Positions 1-10,553 of a stretch of DNA of 64,000 nt are shown here, piece after piece. Positions within the stretch are counted from its first letter, which is position 1, and every line of letters starts with the position of its first letter. Both the position numbers and the translations under genes were made by a program. The notes under the pieces are model-generated. The model was not told where the DNA came from. It did not search any database and was given only the letters and a program-made list of their open reading frames with translations. Source of the DNA: Salinicola halimionae (GTDB taxonomy: Bacteria; Pseudomonadota; Gammaproteobacteria; Pseudomonadales; Halomonadaceae). Where the stretch lies: the NCBI RefSeq assembly GCF_003206065.1, contig NZ_PZJQ01000004.1, forward strand, positions 1 to 64,000, in the 5' to 3' direction.

Positions 1-204
1 TTATGCCGGAAAGAATTGCCAGATAATATCGGCCATTGAGTATGGAGTAATGTTCATATAATTGCTCATTTGAGCGATTCGCCATTTTTAAAGCAGACTG
101 TTCACGTTTAGCAAAAAATGAGGAAAGAGGGCAGATCGGTGGATGATTTGCTCGGCTCAAGCTATCTTGTTAGGGAATTCATGGAAGAGTAAAGGAGCTA
201 CACG
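1..204. other. Left-edge intergenic DNA
   Basis: This stretch is more AT-rich than the coding DNA around it and carries no gene I can support. It must hold the promoter of the lipoprotein gene that begins at 205. A good ribosome binding site (AAAGGAG) lies just before that start. No confident -35/-10 pair was found. Confidence 0.4.
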
Positions 205-525
205 ATGCAATCTGAACTGTTGAAAAAGTTGGCTATGGCCGCACTGGTAGGCACCATGGCGCTAGGCGTTGCCGCCTGTGACAGCGATGATGGGGCTGCC
301 GAAGAAGCTGGTGAGTCCATTGACAATGCAGCGGATAACGCCGCAGAGTCTACCGACAATGCTGTAGACTCCGCCGAAGACAAGATGGACGACGCTGGCG
401 ACACCATGGGCGACAAGATGGACGACGCTGGCGACGCCACCGAAGATACGATGGATGATGCCGGTGATTCTATGGAAGACGCTGGTAAAGACATGCAGGA
501 CGAAGCCAAAGAGAATCAAAACTGA
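205..525 (+). CDS. Small acidic repeat lipoprotein
   Basis: A 106-residue protein with a short basic N-terminus, a hydrophobic stretch and a lipobox-like VAAC at about residues 22-25, so it is probably lipid-modified at Cys25 and held in the cell envelope. The mature part is almost wholly Asp, Glu, Ala, Met and Ser, with an 11-residue repeat containing KMDDAGD. At DNA level the unit starting at 379 recurs at 412, a 33-base period. The leader resembles entericidin-type lipoproteins, but the tail looks more like a disordered or amphipathic LEA-type segment, as expected for a halophile surface protein. The start is set by AAAGGAG upstream and a hairpin terminator follows. Its function is unknown. 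The alternative is a spurious low-complexity ORF, which the leader, lipobox and terminator argue against. Confidence 0.8.
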   Translation: MQSELLKKLAMAALVGTMALGVAACDSDDGAAEEAGESIDNAADNAAESTDNAVDSAEDKMDDAGDTMGDKMDDAGDATEDTMDDAGDSMEDAGKDMQDEAKENQN

Positions 526-614
526 TATTTTTGGCTGTACGAAGATAGGAAGTCGTAAGCCCAGCTTGGGTGGATTCATTTCCTGAAGGAGACGGTTCAT
601 CCCGGTTGGTATTC

Positions 615-654
615 AAGGCCCGAGCCTCATGCATTGCATGAACTCGGGCCTTTT
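615..654 (+). terminator. Rho-independent terminator after lipoprotein gene
   Basis: A 10-bp perfect stem (615-624 with 643-652, AAGGCCCGAG) is followed by a T run to 654. It lies about 90 bases after the lipoprotein stop and closes that transcript before the convergent slmA. Confidence 0.8.
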
Positions 655-755
655 AGTATCCGCCTGAAATGTCGATGAGCGCATGCTTCACGCCTGATGT
701 TCGCATTCTTTCCACGCAAGAGGGCGAGTCAGTGCGCTAGGCTGGCGTCGGAGCG

Positions 756-1373
756 TCAAGCCGGTGTCGACTGTGTCGTCGCGAACAGCAAACCGCCGCC
801 CAGCAGACGCCATTGATCTTCCCAGTGCGTGGTGGGCAGGTGACGGAAGTCACTGCGCACGTACTGGCTGATTCTGCCTTCCACGAAAGCCGACAACAGA
901 TTGGCGGCCGCCGACACCGGCAACTGTGGCCGCAACCCCTCGCGGAGCTCCGCTTCGCGCAGTACCTGCTTGAGTTGCGTTTCCAGACGCTCGAACAGTT
1001 GGGACATGCGGGTCCGTAGACGTGCCGTCTCACCAGTCAGTACGTCGCCGTCCATCAACCGGCTGAGACCAGGGTTCTTTTCGGCAAACGTCAGCGCGAG
1101 CTGAACGATGGTTTCGCAGCGGGCGAGTGCCGAAGGCTCGTCATCGAGGATGCGGCGAATACGTTCGAACAGACTCGCTTCGATGAATTCGATCAGCCCC
1201 TCGAACATGCGAGCCTTGCTCGGAAAATGGCGGTAGAGAGCGGCTTCGCTGACGCCGACCTGTCGAGCCAGCGCGGCCGTGGTGATGCGTTTGCCGCTAT
1301 CCTCCTCGAGCATCAGGGCCAGGGCCTGGAGAATCTGTTCGCGACGGGAGAGTGGGGGAGTTGCCTGCGTCAT
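756..1373 (-). CDS. slmA: Nucleoid occlusion factor SlmA
   Basis: A 205-residue TetR-family protein. The N-terminal helix-turn-helix spans about residues 30-50 (from [10 protein letters not shown] to ALYRHF), and the C-terminal part matches SlmA, including the MDGDVLTGE and [14 protein letters not shown] segments. In E. coli, SlmA binds DNA sites spread over the chromosome and blocks FtsZ ring assembly over the nucleoid. The gene lies downstream of argB in the same direction, and dut and coaBC are nearby, as around slmA in other gammaproteobacteria. Length is close to the usual 198-200. The window also carries minCDE, the other division-site system. The call is firm from whole-length similarity and context. 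Confidence 0.93.
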   Translation of the reverse strand: MTQATPPLSRREQILQALALMLEEDSGKRITTAALARQVGVSEAALYRHFPSKARMFEGLIEFIEASLFERIRRILDDEPSALARCETIVQLALTFAEKNPGLSRLMDGDVLTGETARLRTRMSQLFERLETQLKQVLREAELREGLRPQLPVSAAANLLSAFVEGRISQYVRSDFRHLPTTHWEDQWRLLGGGLLFATTQSTPA

Positions 1374-1452
1374 GACGGTTCTTATCGGTCGTTTTATTGG
1401 AGCTCCTTCCTGGAGCGGCCCGGACTGATTGTCTTGTTGCTTGGCAGCCGGG

Positions 1453-1471
1453 GCGGGCCTTCCGGGCCCGC
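1453..1471. repeat. GC-rich hairpin between argB and slmA
   Basis: A 7-bp stem (GCGGGCC with GGCCCGC) encloses a 4-base loop in the 161-base gap between argB and slmA. There is no T run on either strand, so it is at best a weak terminator or pause site. Confidence 0.35.
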
Positions 1472-1534
1472 GATGATCTGAATGCCTGTCTACGACGTTG
1501 TCAGCGTCGATCGCCAGTCACGTTCGATGGTCAG

Positions 1535-2446
<912 letters not shown>

Positions 2447-2535
2447 TTAAGTCTCCACTATCTGCGCGCCATTCGGACTTTCAGCACCGGTGGCGCATTC
2501 CCTGTTATCGAGCGTATGTGTCGTATTCTGCATGT

Positions 2536-3948
2536 TCAGAACGGCAGTTCCACGCCCGGCGCCACCGCCAGCAGCGCGGCGCCGAACTGTCGCTGGATGC
2601 GCGTCAGTGCCGTCTGATCCTTGCCTTCAAAGCGCAAAACCAGTGCCGGCGTGGTATTGGAGGCGCGACACAGCCCCCAGCCATCGGGGTAGTCGACGCG
2701 AATGCCATCGAGCGTCGTCTTGATGCCATCCTGACCGAAGTCGCCGGTCTCGGCCAGTCGCTCGATGATCGCGAACTTCTCCTCGTCGGTGACCGCCGCG
2801 TTCAGCTCCGGCGTACAGATATCCTGCGGGAAAGCGCTGAAAAAATGATCGGCGTCATGCGGTTGGCGCGATAGAATTTCCAGCAGCCGGGCGGCAGCAT
2901 AGAGCCCGTCATCGAAGCCGTACCAGCGTTCGGCAAAAAAGATGTGACCACTCATCTCGCCACCAAGCTGGGCGCCGGTCTCCTTCATGCGTGCCTTGAT
3001 CAGCGAGTGGCCGGTGCGCCACATCTCGGGCTCGCCTCCCGCGCACTCGATGATCTGGGCCAGATTGCCGGTGCACTTGATATCGAAGACGATGCGCGCG
3101 CCCGGATCACGCTGGAGCAGATCCGTGGCGAAGGCCATCAGCAGTCGGTCCGGGTAGATCATCTCTCCCTCGGGCGTGACCACACCGAGACGGTCCCCGT
3201 CGCCATCGAAAGCCACCCCGATATCGGCGCCGGTTTCCTTGACCTTGGCCATCAGGTCGACCAGATTTTCCGGCTTGCCGGGATCGGGGTGGTGATTGGG
3301 GAAATCACCGTCGATTTCGGCGAAAAGCGGAATCGTCTCCACGCCCAGCGCCTCGATCAGCCTCGGCCCCAGTTCCCCGGCGACACCGTTGCCGCAGTCG
3401 ACGACTGCCTTGAGCGGGCGCCCGCGTTGATCTTGATCGAGCGAGACATCGCCCAGGATGCGTTGGAGATAGGCCTCGCTGACATCGAGCGGTGTCAGGG
3501 TACCGTTGCCTTTGCTGAGGTCGCCGCTGCGGATGCGCTCGAACAGGCCGGTAATCGCGTCGCCCGAAATCGCGACACCGTCGAGCACGATCTTGAAGCC
3601 GTTGTAATCCGGCGGGTTGTGGCTGCCGGTTACCATCACGCCGCTGCGACTCTCATCGAGGGTGGCAGTCGCGAAGTAGAGCACCGGCGTGGGTACGCGA
3701 CCGATATCGATTACGTCGCGGCCGGAGGCCCTCAGGCCGCGGACCAATGCCGCCTGCAGGCGAGGGCCGGAGCGGCGGCCATCGCGAGCGACGATCACGC
3801 ACTGCTGGCCGCGGGCAGCAGCTTCGCTGCCCACTGCGCGGCCGATCCACTCTACCGTCTCTTCGGTCAACGCCTCATCGACGATGCCGCGAATATCGTA
3901 GGCCCGGAAGATCGAGGCGGGCACGTTGGCCTCGGACGAGTCATTCAT
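2536..3948 (-). CDS. algC: Phosphomannomutase/phosphoglucomutase
   Basis: A 470-residue alpha-D-phosphohexomutase that interconverts the 1- and 6-phosphates of mannose and glucose, feeding exopolysaccharide and lipopolysaccharide precursors. The phosphoserine loop VMVTGSHNP puts the active serine at 109. The metal loop DGDGDR is at 248-253, the sugar-binding GEMSGH at about 330-335, and the C-terminal phosphate-binding segment (RASNTTPALVLRFEG) is present. Length matches Pseudomonas AlgC (463). In Pseudomonas the same gene sits beside argB. Substrate preference cannot be read from sequence alone, but the dual-specificity AlgC group is the best fit. Confidence 0.93.
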   Translation of the reverse strand: MNDSSEANVPASIFRAYDIRGIVDEALTEETVEWIGRAVGSEAAARGQQCVIVARDGRRSGPRLQAALVRGLRASGRDVIDIGRVPTPVLYFATATLDESRSGVMVTGSHNPPDYNGFKIVLDGVAISGDAITGLFERIRSGDLSKGNGTLTPLDVSEAYLQRILGDVSLDQDQRGRPLKAVVDCGNGVAGELGPRLIEALGVETIPLFAEIDGDFPNHHPDPGKPENLVDLMAKVKETGADIGVAFDGDGDRLGVVTPEGEMIYPDRLLMAFATDLLQRDPGARIVFDIKCTGNLAQIIECAGGEPEMWRTGHSLIKARMKETGAQLGGEMSGHIFFAERWYGFDDGLYAAARLLEILSRQPHDADHFFSAFPQDICTPELNAAVTDEEKFAIIERLAETGDFGQDGIKTTLDGIRVDYPDGWGLCRASNTTPALVLRFEGKDQTALTRIQRQFGAALLAVAPGVELPF

Positions 3949-4002
3949 CGTCGTTTCCTTGCATCGTCATTGTCCGGCGTCATCGCGCGCCGGCGTCGGC
4001 GG

Positions 4003-4554
4003 TCACGTCCAGCGCTCGAGCTCGAGGTCCACCGAGGTCTGTCCGTCGGTAATCAACCACTGACCTTCCATCAGGGTGGCACCCAGGCTCAGGTTGCGGT
4101 CGACGAGGGCGGTCAGCGCCGCCAGCGGTTCAGTCGGTAGGTTCCAGACCTCGACCCGCGGTAGCGCCCGGATATCGTTCTCCAGTTTTTTCCACCACTG
4201 CGCCGCACTGCGGGGCGCATAGGGATAGACCAGTACGCGTTCGGCTCGGGAAAGCCCCTGCTTGATACGCTTCAGCGACGGTTCACCCAATTCTATCCAC
4301 AGCAGGATGCGGCCATCCGGCGCCTTGAGCCACAGATCCGGCTCGTCGTCGCTGCTCAGCCCGCGGGTCATGGCGAGTTCATCGTCGCCGCTGGTGAGGT
4401 GCGCGTTGGCGATGAACGCCAGCAGACGCACCATCAACCGGGTCGACGTCTCGGAAGGGTGGCAGGCCACGGTCAGCGCGTGATCGCCATAGTAATGACG
4501 ATCCAGATCGCTGACGTTGAGTTTCGCTTTATAGATGGTTGCGCTTAGCGCCAC
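4003..4554 (-). CDS. yaeQ: YaeQ family protein
   Basis: A 183-residue protein matching YaeQ along its length: N-terminal MALSATIYKAKLNVSDLDRH, central ELGEPSLKRIKQGLSRA, and the PD-(D/E)XK-like core. E. coli YaeQ (181 residues) has a restriction-endonuclease-like fold. It was reported to rescue rfaH-related haemolysin defects, but no molecular role is settled. The gene lies between algC and dut in a leftward run, an insertion compared with Pseudomonas, where those two are close. The start at 4554 gives the standard N-terminus. Confidence 0.88.
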   Translation of the reverse strand: MALSATIYKAKLNVSDLDRHYYGDHALTVACHPSETSTRLMVRLLAFIANAHLTSGDDELAMTRGLSSDDEPDLWLKAPDGRILLWIELGEPSLKRIKQGLSRAERVLVYPYAPRSAAQWWKKLENDIRALPRVEVWNLPTEPLAALTALVDRNLSLGATLMEGQWLITDGQTSVDLELERWT

Positions 4555-4649
4555 GCGACATTTCCTTGCAGAGAGATCGCCCGTGACAGGCGAGAGGCGT
4601 CCGGCGATTATCGTCGAACCGTCATGGTCTATCCGTCACTGTCGCCCGC

Positions 4650-5150
4650 TCATTGTCGACCAGAGTGGCCGAAACCACCGGCGGCGCGGTCGGTGGCGAC
4701 AAAATCCTCGACGATCTCGAGTTCGGCCTGGACCACCGGCACCAGCACGTATTGTGCCAGGCGTTCGCCGGGTTCGAGCATGAACGTCTCGCGGCCCCGG
4801 TTCCACACCGAGATCATCAGCTCCCCCTGGTAGTCGGAATCGATCAGGCCGACCAGGTTGCCCAGCACGATACCGTGCTTGTGACCGAGACCGGAGCGCG
4901 GCAGCACCACGCCGGCCAGGCCCGGATCACCGATATGAATGGCGAGGCCGGTGCGCACCAGGGCGCTGTCACCGGGAGCCAGCGTCAACGCTTCATCGAG
5001 CAGCGCGCGTAGGTCCATGCCGGCACTGCCGACGGTGGCGTAGTGCGGCAGCGGGTAGTCGTGGACACGCTCATCGAGAATCTTGACCGAAAGCTTGGGT
5101 TTGACCGCCGATGGAGAAGATGACGCGACGGACGGGTTACTGAATGACAT
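4650..5150 (-). CDS. dut: dUTP diphosphatase
   Basis: A homotrimeric dUTPase of 166 residues that cleaves dUTP to dUMP and pyrophosphate, keeping uracil out of DNA and supplying thymidylate synthesis. All five family motifs are present: GSAGMDLRA (41-49), [10 protein letters not shown] (84-93), [10 protein letters not shown] (101-110), RLAQ (130-133) and the C-terminal AGGFGHSG flap. I chose the ATG at 5150 because a weak CAGGA lies about 11 bases upstream and the in-frame ATG at 5189 has none; that longer form would add 13 residues. The first 17 residues are a Ser/Pro-rich tail absent from E. coli Dut (151 residues). It sits beside coaBC, as in E. coli. Confidence 0.94.
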   Translation of the reverse strand: MSFSNPSVASSSPSAVKPKLSVKILDERVHDYPLPHYATVGSAGMDLRALLDEALTLAPGDSALVRTGLAIHIGDPGLAGVVLPRSGLGHKHGIVLGNLVGLIDSDYQGELMISVWNRGRETFMLEPGERLAQYVLVPVVQAELEIVEDFVATDRAAGGFGHSGRQ

Positions 5151-5233
5151 GGAAAAATATTCCTGAAAGCGAATGACATTGAAAGGCAAGCAAGCGATCT
5201 AGCTTAGCACTGCGTGGCATGGGTCGGGCGCGA

Positions 5234-6493
5234 CTAGGGCAGGCGGTCGACGATGTGATCGACGATGACGGCAGCCAGTGTCGCTTTGGCTTGAACCGGA
5301 AGTTCGCGACGTGTCGTCTGATCGTGCTGTTTCCACAGTAGCGTGACGGCGTTGTCGTCACTGCCGAAACCGACACCTTCACGGGAGACATCGTTGGCGA
5401 CGATCAGGTCCAGGCGCTTGCGTTCGAGCTTGCTGCCGGCATGCGTCTCGAGATCCTGCGTCTCGGCGGCAAAGCCGACCGTGAACGGGCGGTCCGGACG
5501 CGCCGCGACCGTGGCAACGATATCCGGATTGCGCACCAGCTCGAGCGTCAGGCCGGCGTCGTCATCCGTTTTCTTCATTTTGTGCTCGCCAACCGATGCG
5601 GCACGGTAGTCCGCCACGGCAGCACAGCCGATGAACAGATCGCAAGGCAATTGGGATTCGACGGCGGCCAGCATTTCCGAGGCCGACGTCACATCGATTC
5701 GATTGACGCCGGGCGGCGTCGATAGCGTGACGGGGCCGCTCACCAAGCTGACGCTGGCACCGCGCTGGGCGCAGGCCGCGGCCAAGGCGTAGCCCATCTT
5801 GCCGGAGCTGTGATTGGAGAGATAGCGTACCGGGTCCAGCGCTTCGCGGGTCGGTCCGGCGGTAATGACCACGCGCTTGCCGTCCAGATCCTGATGCACG
5901 GGCATCATTTCGGATGACTCGCCGCGGGGGCGTTCGCGCTCGGCCAGCAGTTGGGTGAGAATCGTCTCCGGCTCGAGCATGCGGCCTAGACCGACGTCGC
6001 CACAGGCTTGATCGCCGGCGTCGGGACCCAACAGTGCCCAGCCCAGCTCACGCAGCCGATCGGCGTTGGCCAGCGTCGCCGGGTGGCGCCACATTGCCTG
6101 GTTCATCGCCGGTGCCATCAGACAGTGCGCCTCGGTGGCGAGACACAGCGTAGTCAACAGATCGTCGGCGTGGCCGTGGGCCAGTCGTGCCATCAGATCG
6201 GCGGTGGCCGGCGCGATCAGGATAATATCCGACCACTTGGCCAGCTCGATATGGCCCATGCCGGCCTCGGCCTCGGGATCCAGCAGCGAGGTGCGCACCG
6301 GCTCGCCGGTCAGCGCCTGCAGGGTCAGCGGGGTAATGAACGCCTGGGCGCCCTCGGTCATGACGACGCGCACCTCGGCACCCGTCTTTTTCAGCAGACG
6401 AGCGAGATGCGCGCTCTTGTAGGCGGCGATGCCGGCGCTGATGCCGAGCAGAATTCGGGTTCCGGCCAGCCCCGGGGCAAGCGGTAGCGACAT
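5234..6493 (-). CDS. coaBC: Phosphopantothenoylcysteine decarboxylase/synthetase
   Basis: A 419-residue bifunctional enzyme of coenzyme A synthesis. The N-terminal CoaC flavin domain (about 1-190) carries PAMNQAMW at 128-135 and the ACGDVG segment with the active cysteine near 164; it decarboxylates 4'-phosphopantothenoylcysteine. The C-terminal CoaB domain from about 205 (TAGPTREALDPVRYLSNHSS) joins cysteine to phosphopantothenate using CTP. I set the start at the ATG at 6493, which has AGGA upstream and gives the family N-terminus; the open frame runs further upstream but is not protein-like. In E. coli and Pseudomonas the divergent neighbour is radC; here an eight-gene operon intervenes. 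Confidence 0.95.
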   Translation of the reverse strand: MSLPLAPGLAGTRILLGISAGIAAYKSAHLARLLKKTGAEVRVVMTEGAQAFITPLTLQALTGEPVRTSLLDPEAEAGMGHIELAKWSDIILIAPATADLMARLAHGHADDLLTTLCLATEAHCLMAPAMNQAMWRHPATLANADRLRELGWALLGPDAGDQACGDVGLGRMLEPETILTQLLAERERPRGESSEMMPVHQDLDGKRVVITAGPTREALDPVRYLSNHSSGKMGYALAAACAQRGASVSLVSGPVTLSTPPGVNRIDVTSASEMLAAVESQLPCDLFIGCAAVADYRAASVGEHKMKKTDDDAGLTLELVRNPDIVATVAARPDRPFTVGFAAETQDLETHAGSKLERKRLDLIVANDVSREGVGFGSDDNAVTLLWKQHDQTTRRELPVQAKATLAAVIVDHIVDRLP

Positions 6494-6584
6494 GGTAGGC
6501 GTCCTGGAAATGCAGACGCTCACCTTACCACCGGCGCCGGGGATTTGCGTAGCGTGGCAGTGCGCCGAAAAGCCGGGCTGGAAT

Positions 6585-7772
6585 CTAATCCCGCGGCAGC
6601 AGACGCTGGACGGCGAGCTCGACGCCACGCAGCTCGGCGAGCCCCTTGAGTCGACCGATCAACGGGTACCCGGGGCGGCTGTCGCGAGTCAGGTCGTCGA
6701 GCAGATGATGACCGTGATCCGGGCGCATCGGCAGTCGGTTGCCGTCTTCACGCTGGCGTCGGCGCTGTTCCTGAACCAGAGCGCCAATCACCCCGACCAT
6801 ATCGACGTCGCCATCCAGATGGTCGGCCTCGTGGAAACTGAGCGGGTTGGACTCACGCTGGGTGGCGCGCAGATGCACAAAATGAATATGCGGCGCGAAG
6901 CGCTTGGCCATGGCGACCAGGTCGTTGTCCTCGCGTACGCCGTAGGAGCCGGTGCAGAAGGTCAGGCCGTTGGCTGGGCTGGGTGCGCTATCGAGTACGT
7001 ACTGGGCATCTTCGGCGGTCGAGACCACGCGCGGCAGCCCCAGCAGTTCCCGGGGCGGGTCGTCCGGGTGAATCGCCAGGCGCACGCCCGCTTCCTCCGC
7101 CGTGGGCACGATGGCGCGCAGGAACGTGGTCAGATTGGCGCGCAGCCGTTCGGCATCGATCTCGCGGTAGGCGTCGAGCGCCTGGCGGAAATCTTCCAGC
7201 GTGTAGTGCTCTTCGGTGCCGGGCAGCCCGGCGATGACGGTGTCGACTAGCTGCGTTCGTGCCGCCGCGTCGAGTGTCTCCAGATAAGCGCTGGCCGCTT
7301 CCCGCTCGGTCTCGCTGTAATCGGTTGCTGCCCCTTCGCGCTCGAGCAGAAACAGATCGAAGGCGGCGAAGGCGGTCTGGTCGAAGCGCAGCGCGGTGCC
7401 GCCGTTGGGTAGCGGCCAGGCCAGATCGGTGCGAGTCCAGTCGAGGATCGGCATGAAGTTGTAGCAGACCACATCGATACCGCACTGGCCCAGATTGGCG
7501 AGCGTCTGGCGGTAGTTGTCGATGTAGCCCTGGGCTTCAGGCAGGCCCTGTTTGATCGCCTCGTGAATCGGCACGCTTTCGACCACCGACCAGGTCAGAC
7601 CGGCGGATTCGATCAGGCGTTTGCGCTCGGCGATCGCCTCGACCGGCCAGATGTCACCGTTGGGAATCTCGTGCAGGGCAGTGACGATGCCGGTGGCGCC
7701 GGCTTGGCGGATGTCATCGAGGGTGATGGGATCGGCCGGACCGAACCAGCGCCAGGTGTGTTCCATGATCAA
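6585..7772 (-). CDS. uxuA: D-mannonate dehydratase (UxuA)
   Basis: A 395-residue TIM-barrel enzyme that dehydrates D-mannonate to 2-keto-3-deoxy-D-gluconate. The N-terminus ([15 protein letters not shown]), the [14 protein letters not shown] segment and [15 protein letters not shown], which carries metal-binding residues, are characteristic. Length equals E. coli UxuA (394). The start overlaps the uxuB stop by four bases (ATGA), so the two are translationally coupled; an internal ATG two codons in is an equally normal start. It is the last gene of the operon. An unrelated enolase-superfamily ManD is encoded at the other end (13371-14582), so mannonate dehydration may be encoded twice. Confidence 0.94.
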   Translation of the reverse strand: MIMEHTWRWFGPADPITLDDIRQAGATGIVTALHEIPNGDIWPVEAIAERKRLIESAGLTWSVVESVPIHEAIKQGLPEAQGYIDNYRQTLANLGQCGIDVVCYNFMPILDWTRTDLAWPLPNGGTALRFDQTAFAAFDLFLLEREGAATDYSETEREAASAYLETLDAAARTQLVDTVIAGLPGTEEHYTLEDFRQALDAYREIDAERLRANLTTFLRAIVPTAEEAGVRLAIHPDDPPRELLGLPRVVSTAEDAQYVLDSAPSPANGLTFCTGSYGVREDNDLVAMAKRFAPHIHFVHLRATQRESNPLSFHEADHLDGDVDMVGVIGALVQEQRRRQREDGNRLPMRPDHGHHLLDDLTRDSRPGYPLIGRLKGLAELRGVELAVQRLLPRD

Positions 7773-9268
7773 GCATCCCGATCAGAAAAGTTGAGTGTCA
7801 GAGCGGTGGTAATTGTGGCTTCCACGCCATCGCGTTCCAGTCGCGTCAGCGCGTCGACGACTTGTTGGGCGAACTGCCGATCATCGCGTAGTGCCGCGGG
7901 AAAAACGGCATCAAGCCCGAGAAAGGCGTCGACCAGTGCGGGGCGGTCGCAGGCATGGCGACGATGCAGCGTGGCAAACGTCTCGGCCATGGGATCGTCG
8001 ACCGGGTGCAGTCGGCCGGACAGATTGCTACCCGCGGTATAGCGAATCCAGCCGGCCACGCCCAAGGCAGTGACGCTGACCTCGTCGCCGGCGGTCATCC
8101 GTTCGACACCGCCTGCCAGCCAGCGCTGGGGCAGCTTCTGCGAGCCGTCCATGGCGATCTGCTGCAGTCGGTGCTGGAGGCTATCGTTGCCGAAGCGCGC
8201 CAGCAGGCTCCCGGTGTAGACGTCGGCATCGGTGCCATCCGGCAGCGAAAGCGTAGGGATCGCTTCCCGCTGCCAGTAGTGCTGAAGAAGCTGGCGAAAA
8301 GCGGGGCGAGCGACGGCGGCATCGACCGTGTCGATACCGGCCAGGGCGCCGAGATAGGCCAGCAGCGAGTGGGCGCCGTTGAGCAGACGCAGCTTCATGG
8401 TTTCGAACGGCGCGACGTCGGCGACCATCTCGACGCCGTCGGCTTCCCAATCCGGCCGGCCCAGCGGGAAACGATCCTCGACCACCCACTGGCTGAAAGT
8501 TTCACAGACCACCGCGGCCGGGTCTTCCACACCCAGCGCCGCCAGGCGTTGGCGGTCGGCATCGGTCATGGCCGGCACGATGCGATCGACCATGCTCGAG
8601 GGGAAGGCAACCTCCGCCTCTATCCACTCGGCCAGCTCGGTATCGCGGTGACGCGCCAGCGAAATGACGGCGCGACGCGTGCGCTGACCGTTATGGGGCA
8701 TATTGTCGCAACAGAGCACGGTGAATGGCGCGATGCCTGCCGAGCGGCGTCGCGCCAGTGCTTCCACCAGTATGCCCGGCGCGGTGTCCGGTAATTCCGG
8801 ATGAGCGATATCGTGGGCGATCGGTGCAGCGTCGTGCAGCAGTTCACCGCTGCCAGGGTTCAGGAAATAACCTTTTTCGGTCACGGTGAGGGTGACGATG
8901 CGGACGCCGGGATCGCTCATGCGGGCCAGAAGCGCCTCGCGATCCGGCCCGTCCGACCCGGCATAGAGGGCTTCGCGAATGGCGCTGATCTCGCGCAGGG
9001 TGACGTGTTCGCTGTCACTGAACTCGACGACGTGATAGCGCAGATCCTGCTTGCGCAGTTGATCGACCAGCATGTGATTGGAGCGAATGTTGGCGCTGCA
9101 GATGCCCCATTCGTTCCCCTGCCCGGTGCGAGTGCGATTGATGCCTCGCTGCACGTAGACCGCCTGGTGGGCACGATGAAAGGCGCCGAGCCCGAGGTGG
9201 ACGATGCCGTTTTTGACCGGCGTGGTCTGGCTGGGTTCACGCTCGATATGGATGTCGTTTGGAGCCAT
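7769..9268 (-). CDS. uxuB: Fructuronate reductase (UxuB-like mannitol dehydrogenase family)
   Basis: A 499-residue member of the long-chain mannitol dehydrogenase family. The N-terminal dinucleotide site [10 protein letters not shown] lies at about 26-35, and the family signature [15 protein letters not shown] is in the middle. In this context the reaction is NADH-dependent reduction of D-fructuronate to D-mannonate, feeding UxuA just downstream. Length is near E. coli UxuB (486). The start lies four bases after the TRAP large-subunit stop. Mannitol or arabinitol dehydrogenase activity cannot be ruled out from sequence, but the operon partners favour mannonate. Confidence 0.9.
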   Translation of the reverse strand: MAPNDIHIEREPSQTTPVKNGIVHLGLGAFHRAHQAVYVQRGINRTRTGQGNEWGICSANIRSNHMLVDQLRKQDLRYHVVEFSDSEHVTLREISAIREALYAGSDGPDREALLARMSDPGVRIVTLTVTEKGYFLNPGSGELLHDAAPIAHDIAHPELPDTAPGILVEALARRRSAGIAPFTVLCCDNMPHNGQRTRRAVISLARHRDTELAEWIEAEVAFPSSMVDRIVPAMTDADRQRLAALGVEDPAAVVCETFSQWVVEDRFPLGRPDWEADGVEMVADVAPFETMKLRLLNGAHSLLAYLGALAGIDTVDAAVARPAFRQLLQHYWQREAIPTLSLPDGTDADVYTGSLLARFGNDSLQHRLQQIAMDGSQKLPQRWLAGGVERMTAGDEVSVTALGVAGWIRYTAGSNLSGRLHPVDDPMAETFATLHRRHACDRPALVDAFLGLDAVFPAALRDDRQFAQQVVDALTRLERDGVEATITTALTLNFSDRDA

Positions 9269-9272
9269 TGCG

Positions 9273-10553
9273 CTATTTCCCCATCAGCAGGTTGGGCAGC
9301 CACAGCGACAGTGCCGGCACGAAGGACACCAACATCAGCACGATCAGGTTGCAGATCAGGAACGGGATGATGGCTTTGGCGACCCGAAGCATGGGTAGCT
9401 TGCCGATACTCGAGACCACGAACAGGCAGACACCCACCGGCGGTGTGGTCAGGCCAATCATCAGGTTGAGTACCGCCATCACGCCGAAGTGGATCGGATC
9501 CATGCCGATGCCGGTGGCCACGCCCAGCAGCGCCGGGAACAGGATGATCAACGCAGCGATCGTCTCCATGAAAGCGCCGACGAACAGCAGGATCAGATTG
9601 AGGATCAGAATGACCACGATCGGATTGGTGCTGATGCCGAGAATCGCATCGGCCAGCATCTGCGGAATCTGCTGGCTGGTCAGGATCCAGCCGAACAGGT
9701 TGGCCAGCCCGACCAATAGCATCAGCGATGCCGAGGTGATGACGGTATCGGACAGGATGCCACCCAGGTTTCGCCAGTTGATCCCCTTGTAGATGAAGGT
9801 GCCGACCAGCAAGGCGTAGAGACTGGCGACGATAGAAGCCTCGGTCGGCGTGAACAGGCCGCCGATGATGCCGTAGAGAATGATGAAGGTCATCAGCAGC
9901 GCCCAGAATGCGCTACGGCCTTCCTTGATCAGCTCTCTGAGCGTAGCGCGCTTCTCCTTCGGATAGCCTCGCCGCACGGCCAGCCAGTAGGCGGTTATCA
10001 TCATTGCCACGCCCAGCAGCAGGCCGGGCAGAGCGCCGGCCAGAAACATTCGACCCACGGAAATGCCCGAAAGCGAGCCGACGATGATCATCGGGACGCT
10101 GGGTGGAATGATCGGGCCTATGGTCGAGGAGGCAGCGGTCACGGCGGCGGCAAACGGCTTGTCGTAGCCGGCTTTTGCCATCCCGGGGATCATCACCGAG
10201 CCGATGCTGGCGGCGTCCGCCACGGCGGTGCCGGAGATACCGCTGAATATCATCGAGCCGCCGACGTTGGCCAGCCCCAGCCCGCCGCGGATATGCCCGA
10301 CCAGGGCATTGGAGAAGCGCACGATGTGCTGGGTGATGTTGCCCACGTTCATCAGATTGCCGGCCATCACGAAGCCGGGAATGCACAGCAGCACGAAGGA
10401 GTCGATGCCGGAGAACATTCGCTGCGGCACGATGGTCAACGAGATTCCGCCGAGCATCAGATAGGCCAGTGACGACACGCCGAGACAGAAGGCGATCGGC
10501 AGGCCGATCAACAGCAGTACCAGAAAGGTGACGAAGAGAACGGCGATTTCCAT
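9273..10553 (-). CDS. TRAP transporter large permease (DctM type)
   Basis: A 426-residue integral membrane protein with about 12 hydrophobic segments, the large subunit of a tripartite ATP-independent periplasmic transporter. Typical segments are GLPIAFCLGV near the start and IGPIIPPSVPMIIVG and LTTPPVGVCLFV in the permease core. It moves the ligand delivered by the binding protein across the inner membrane, driven by a sodium gradient, a natural choice for a halophile. Its ATG overlaps the small-subunit stop by one base. The genes on either side suggest an aldonate or hexuronate ligand; the permease itself does not reveal the substrate. Confidence 0.94.
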   Translation of the reverse strand: MEIAVLFVTFLVLLLIGLPIAFCLGVSSLAYLMLGGISLTIVPQRMFSGIDSFVLLCIPGFVMAGNLMNVGNITQHIVRFSNALVGHIRGGLGLANVGGSMIFSGISGTAVADAASIGSVMIPGMAKAGYDKPFAAAVTAASSTIGPIIPPSVPMIIVGSLSGISVGRMFLAGALPGLLLGVAMMITAYWLAVRRGYPKEKRATLRELIKEGRSAFWALLMTFIILYGIIGGLFTPTEASIVASLYALLVGTFIYKGINWRNLGGILSDTVITSASLMLLVGLANLFGWILTSQQIPQMLADAILGISTNPIVVILILNLILLFVGAFMETIAALIILFPALLGVATGIGMDPIHFGVMAVLNLMIGLTTPPVGVCLFVVSSIGKLPMLRVAKAIIPFLICNLIVLMLVSFVPALSLWLPNLLMGK

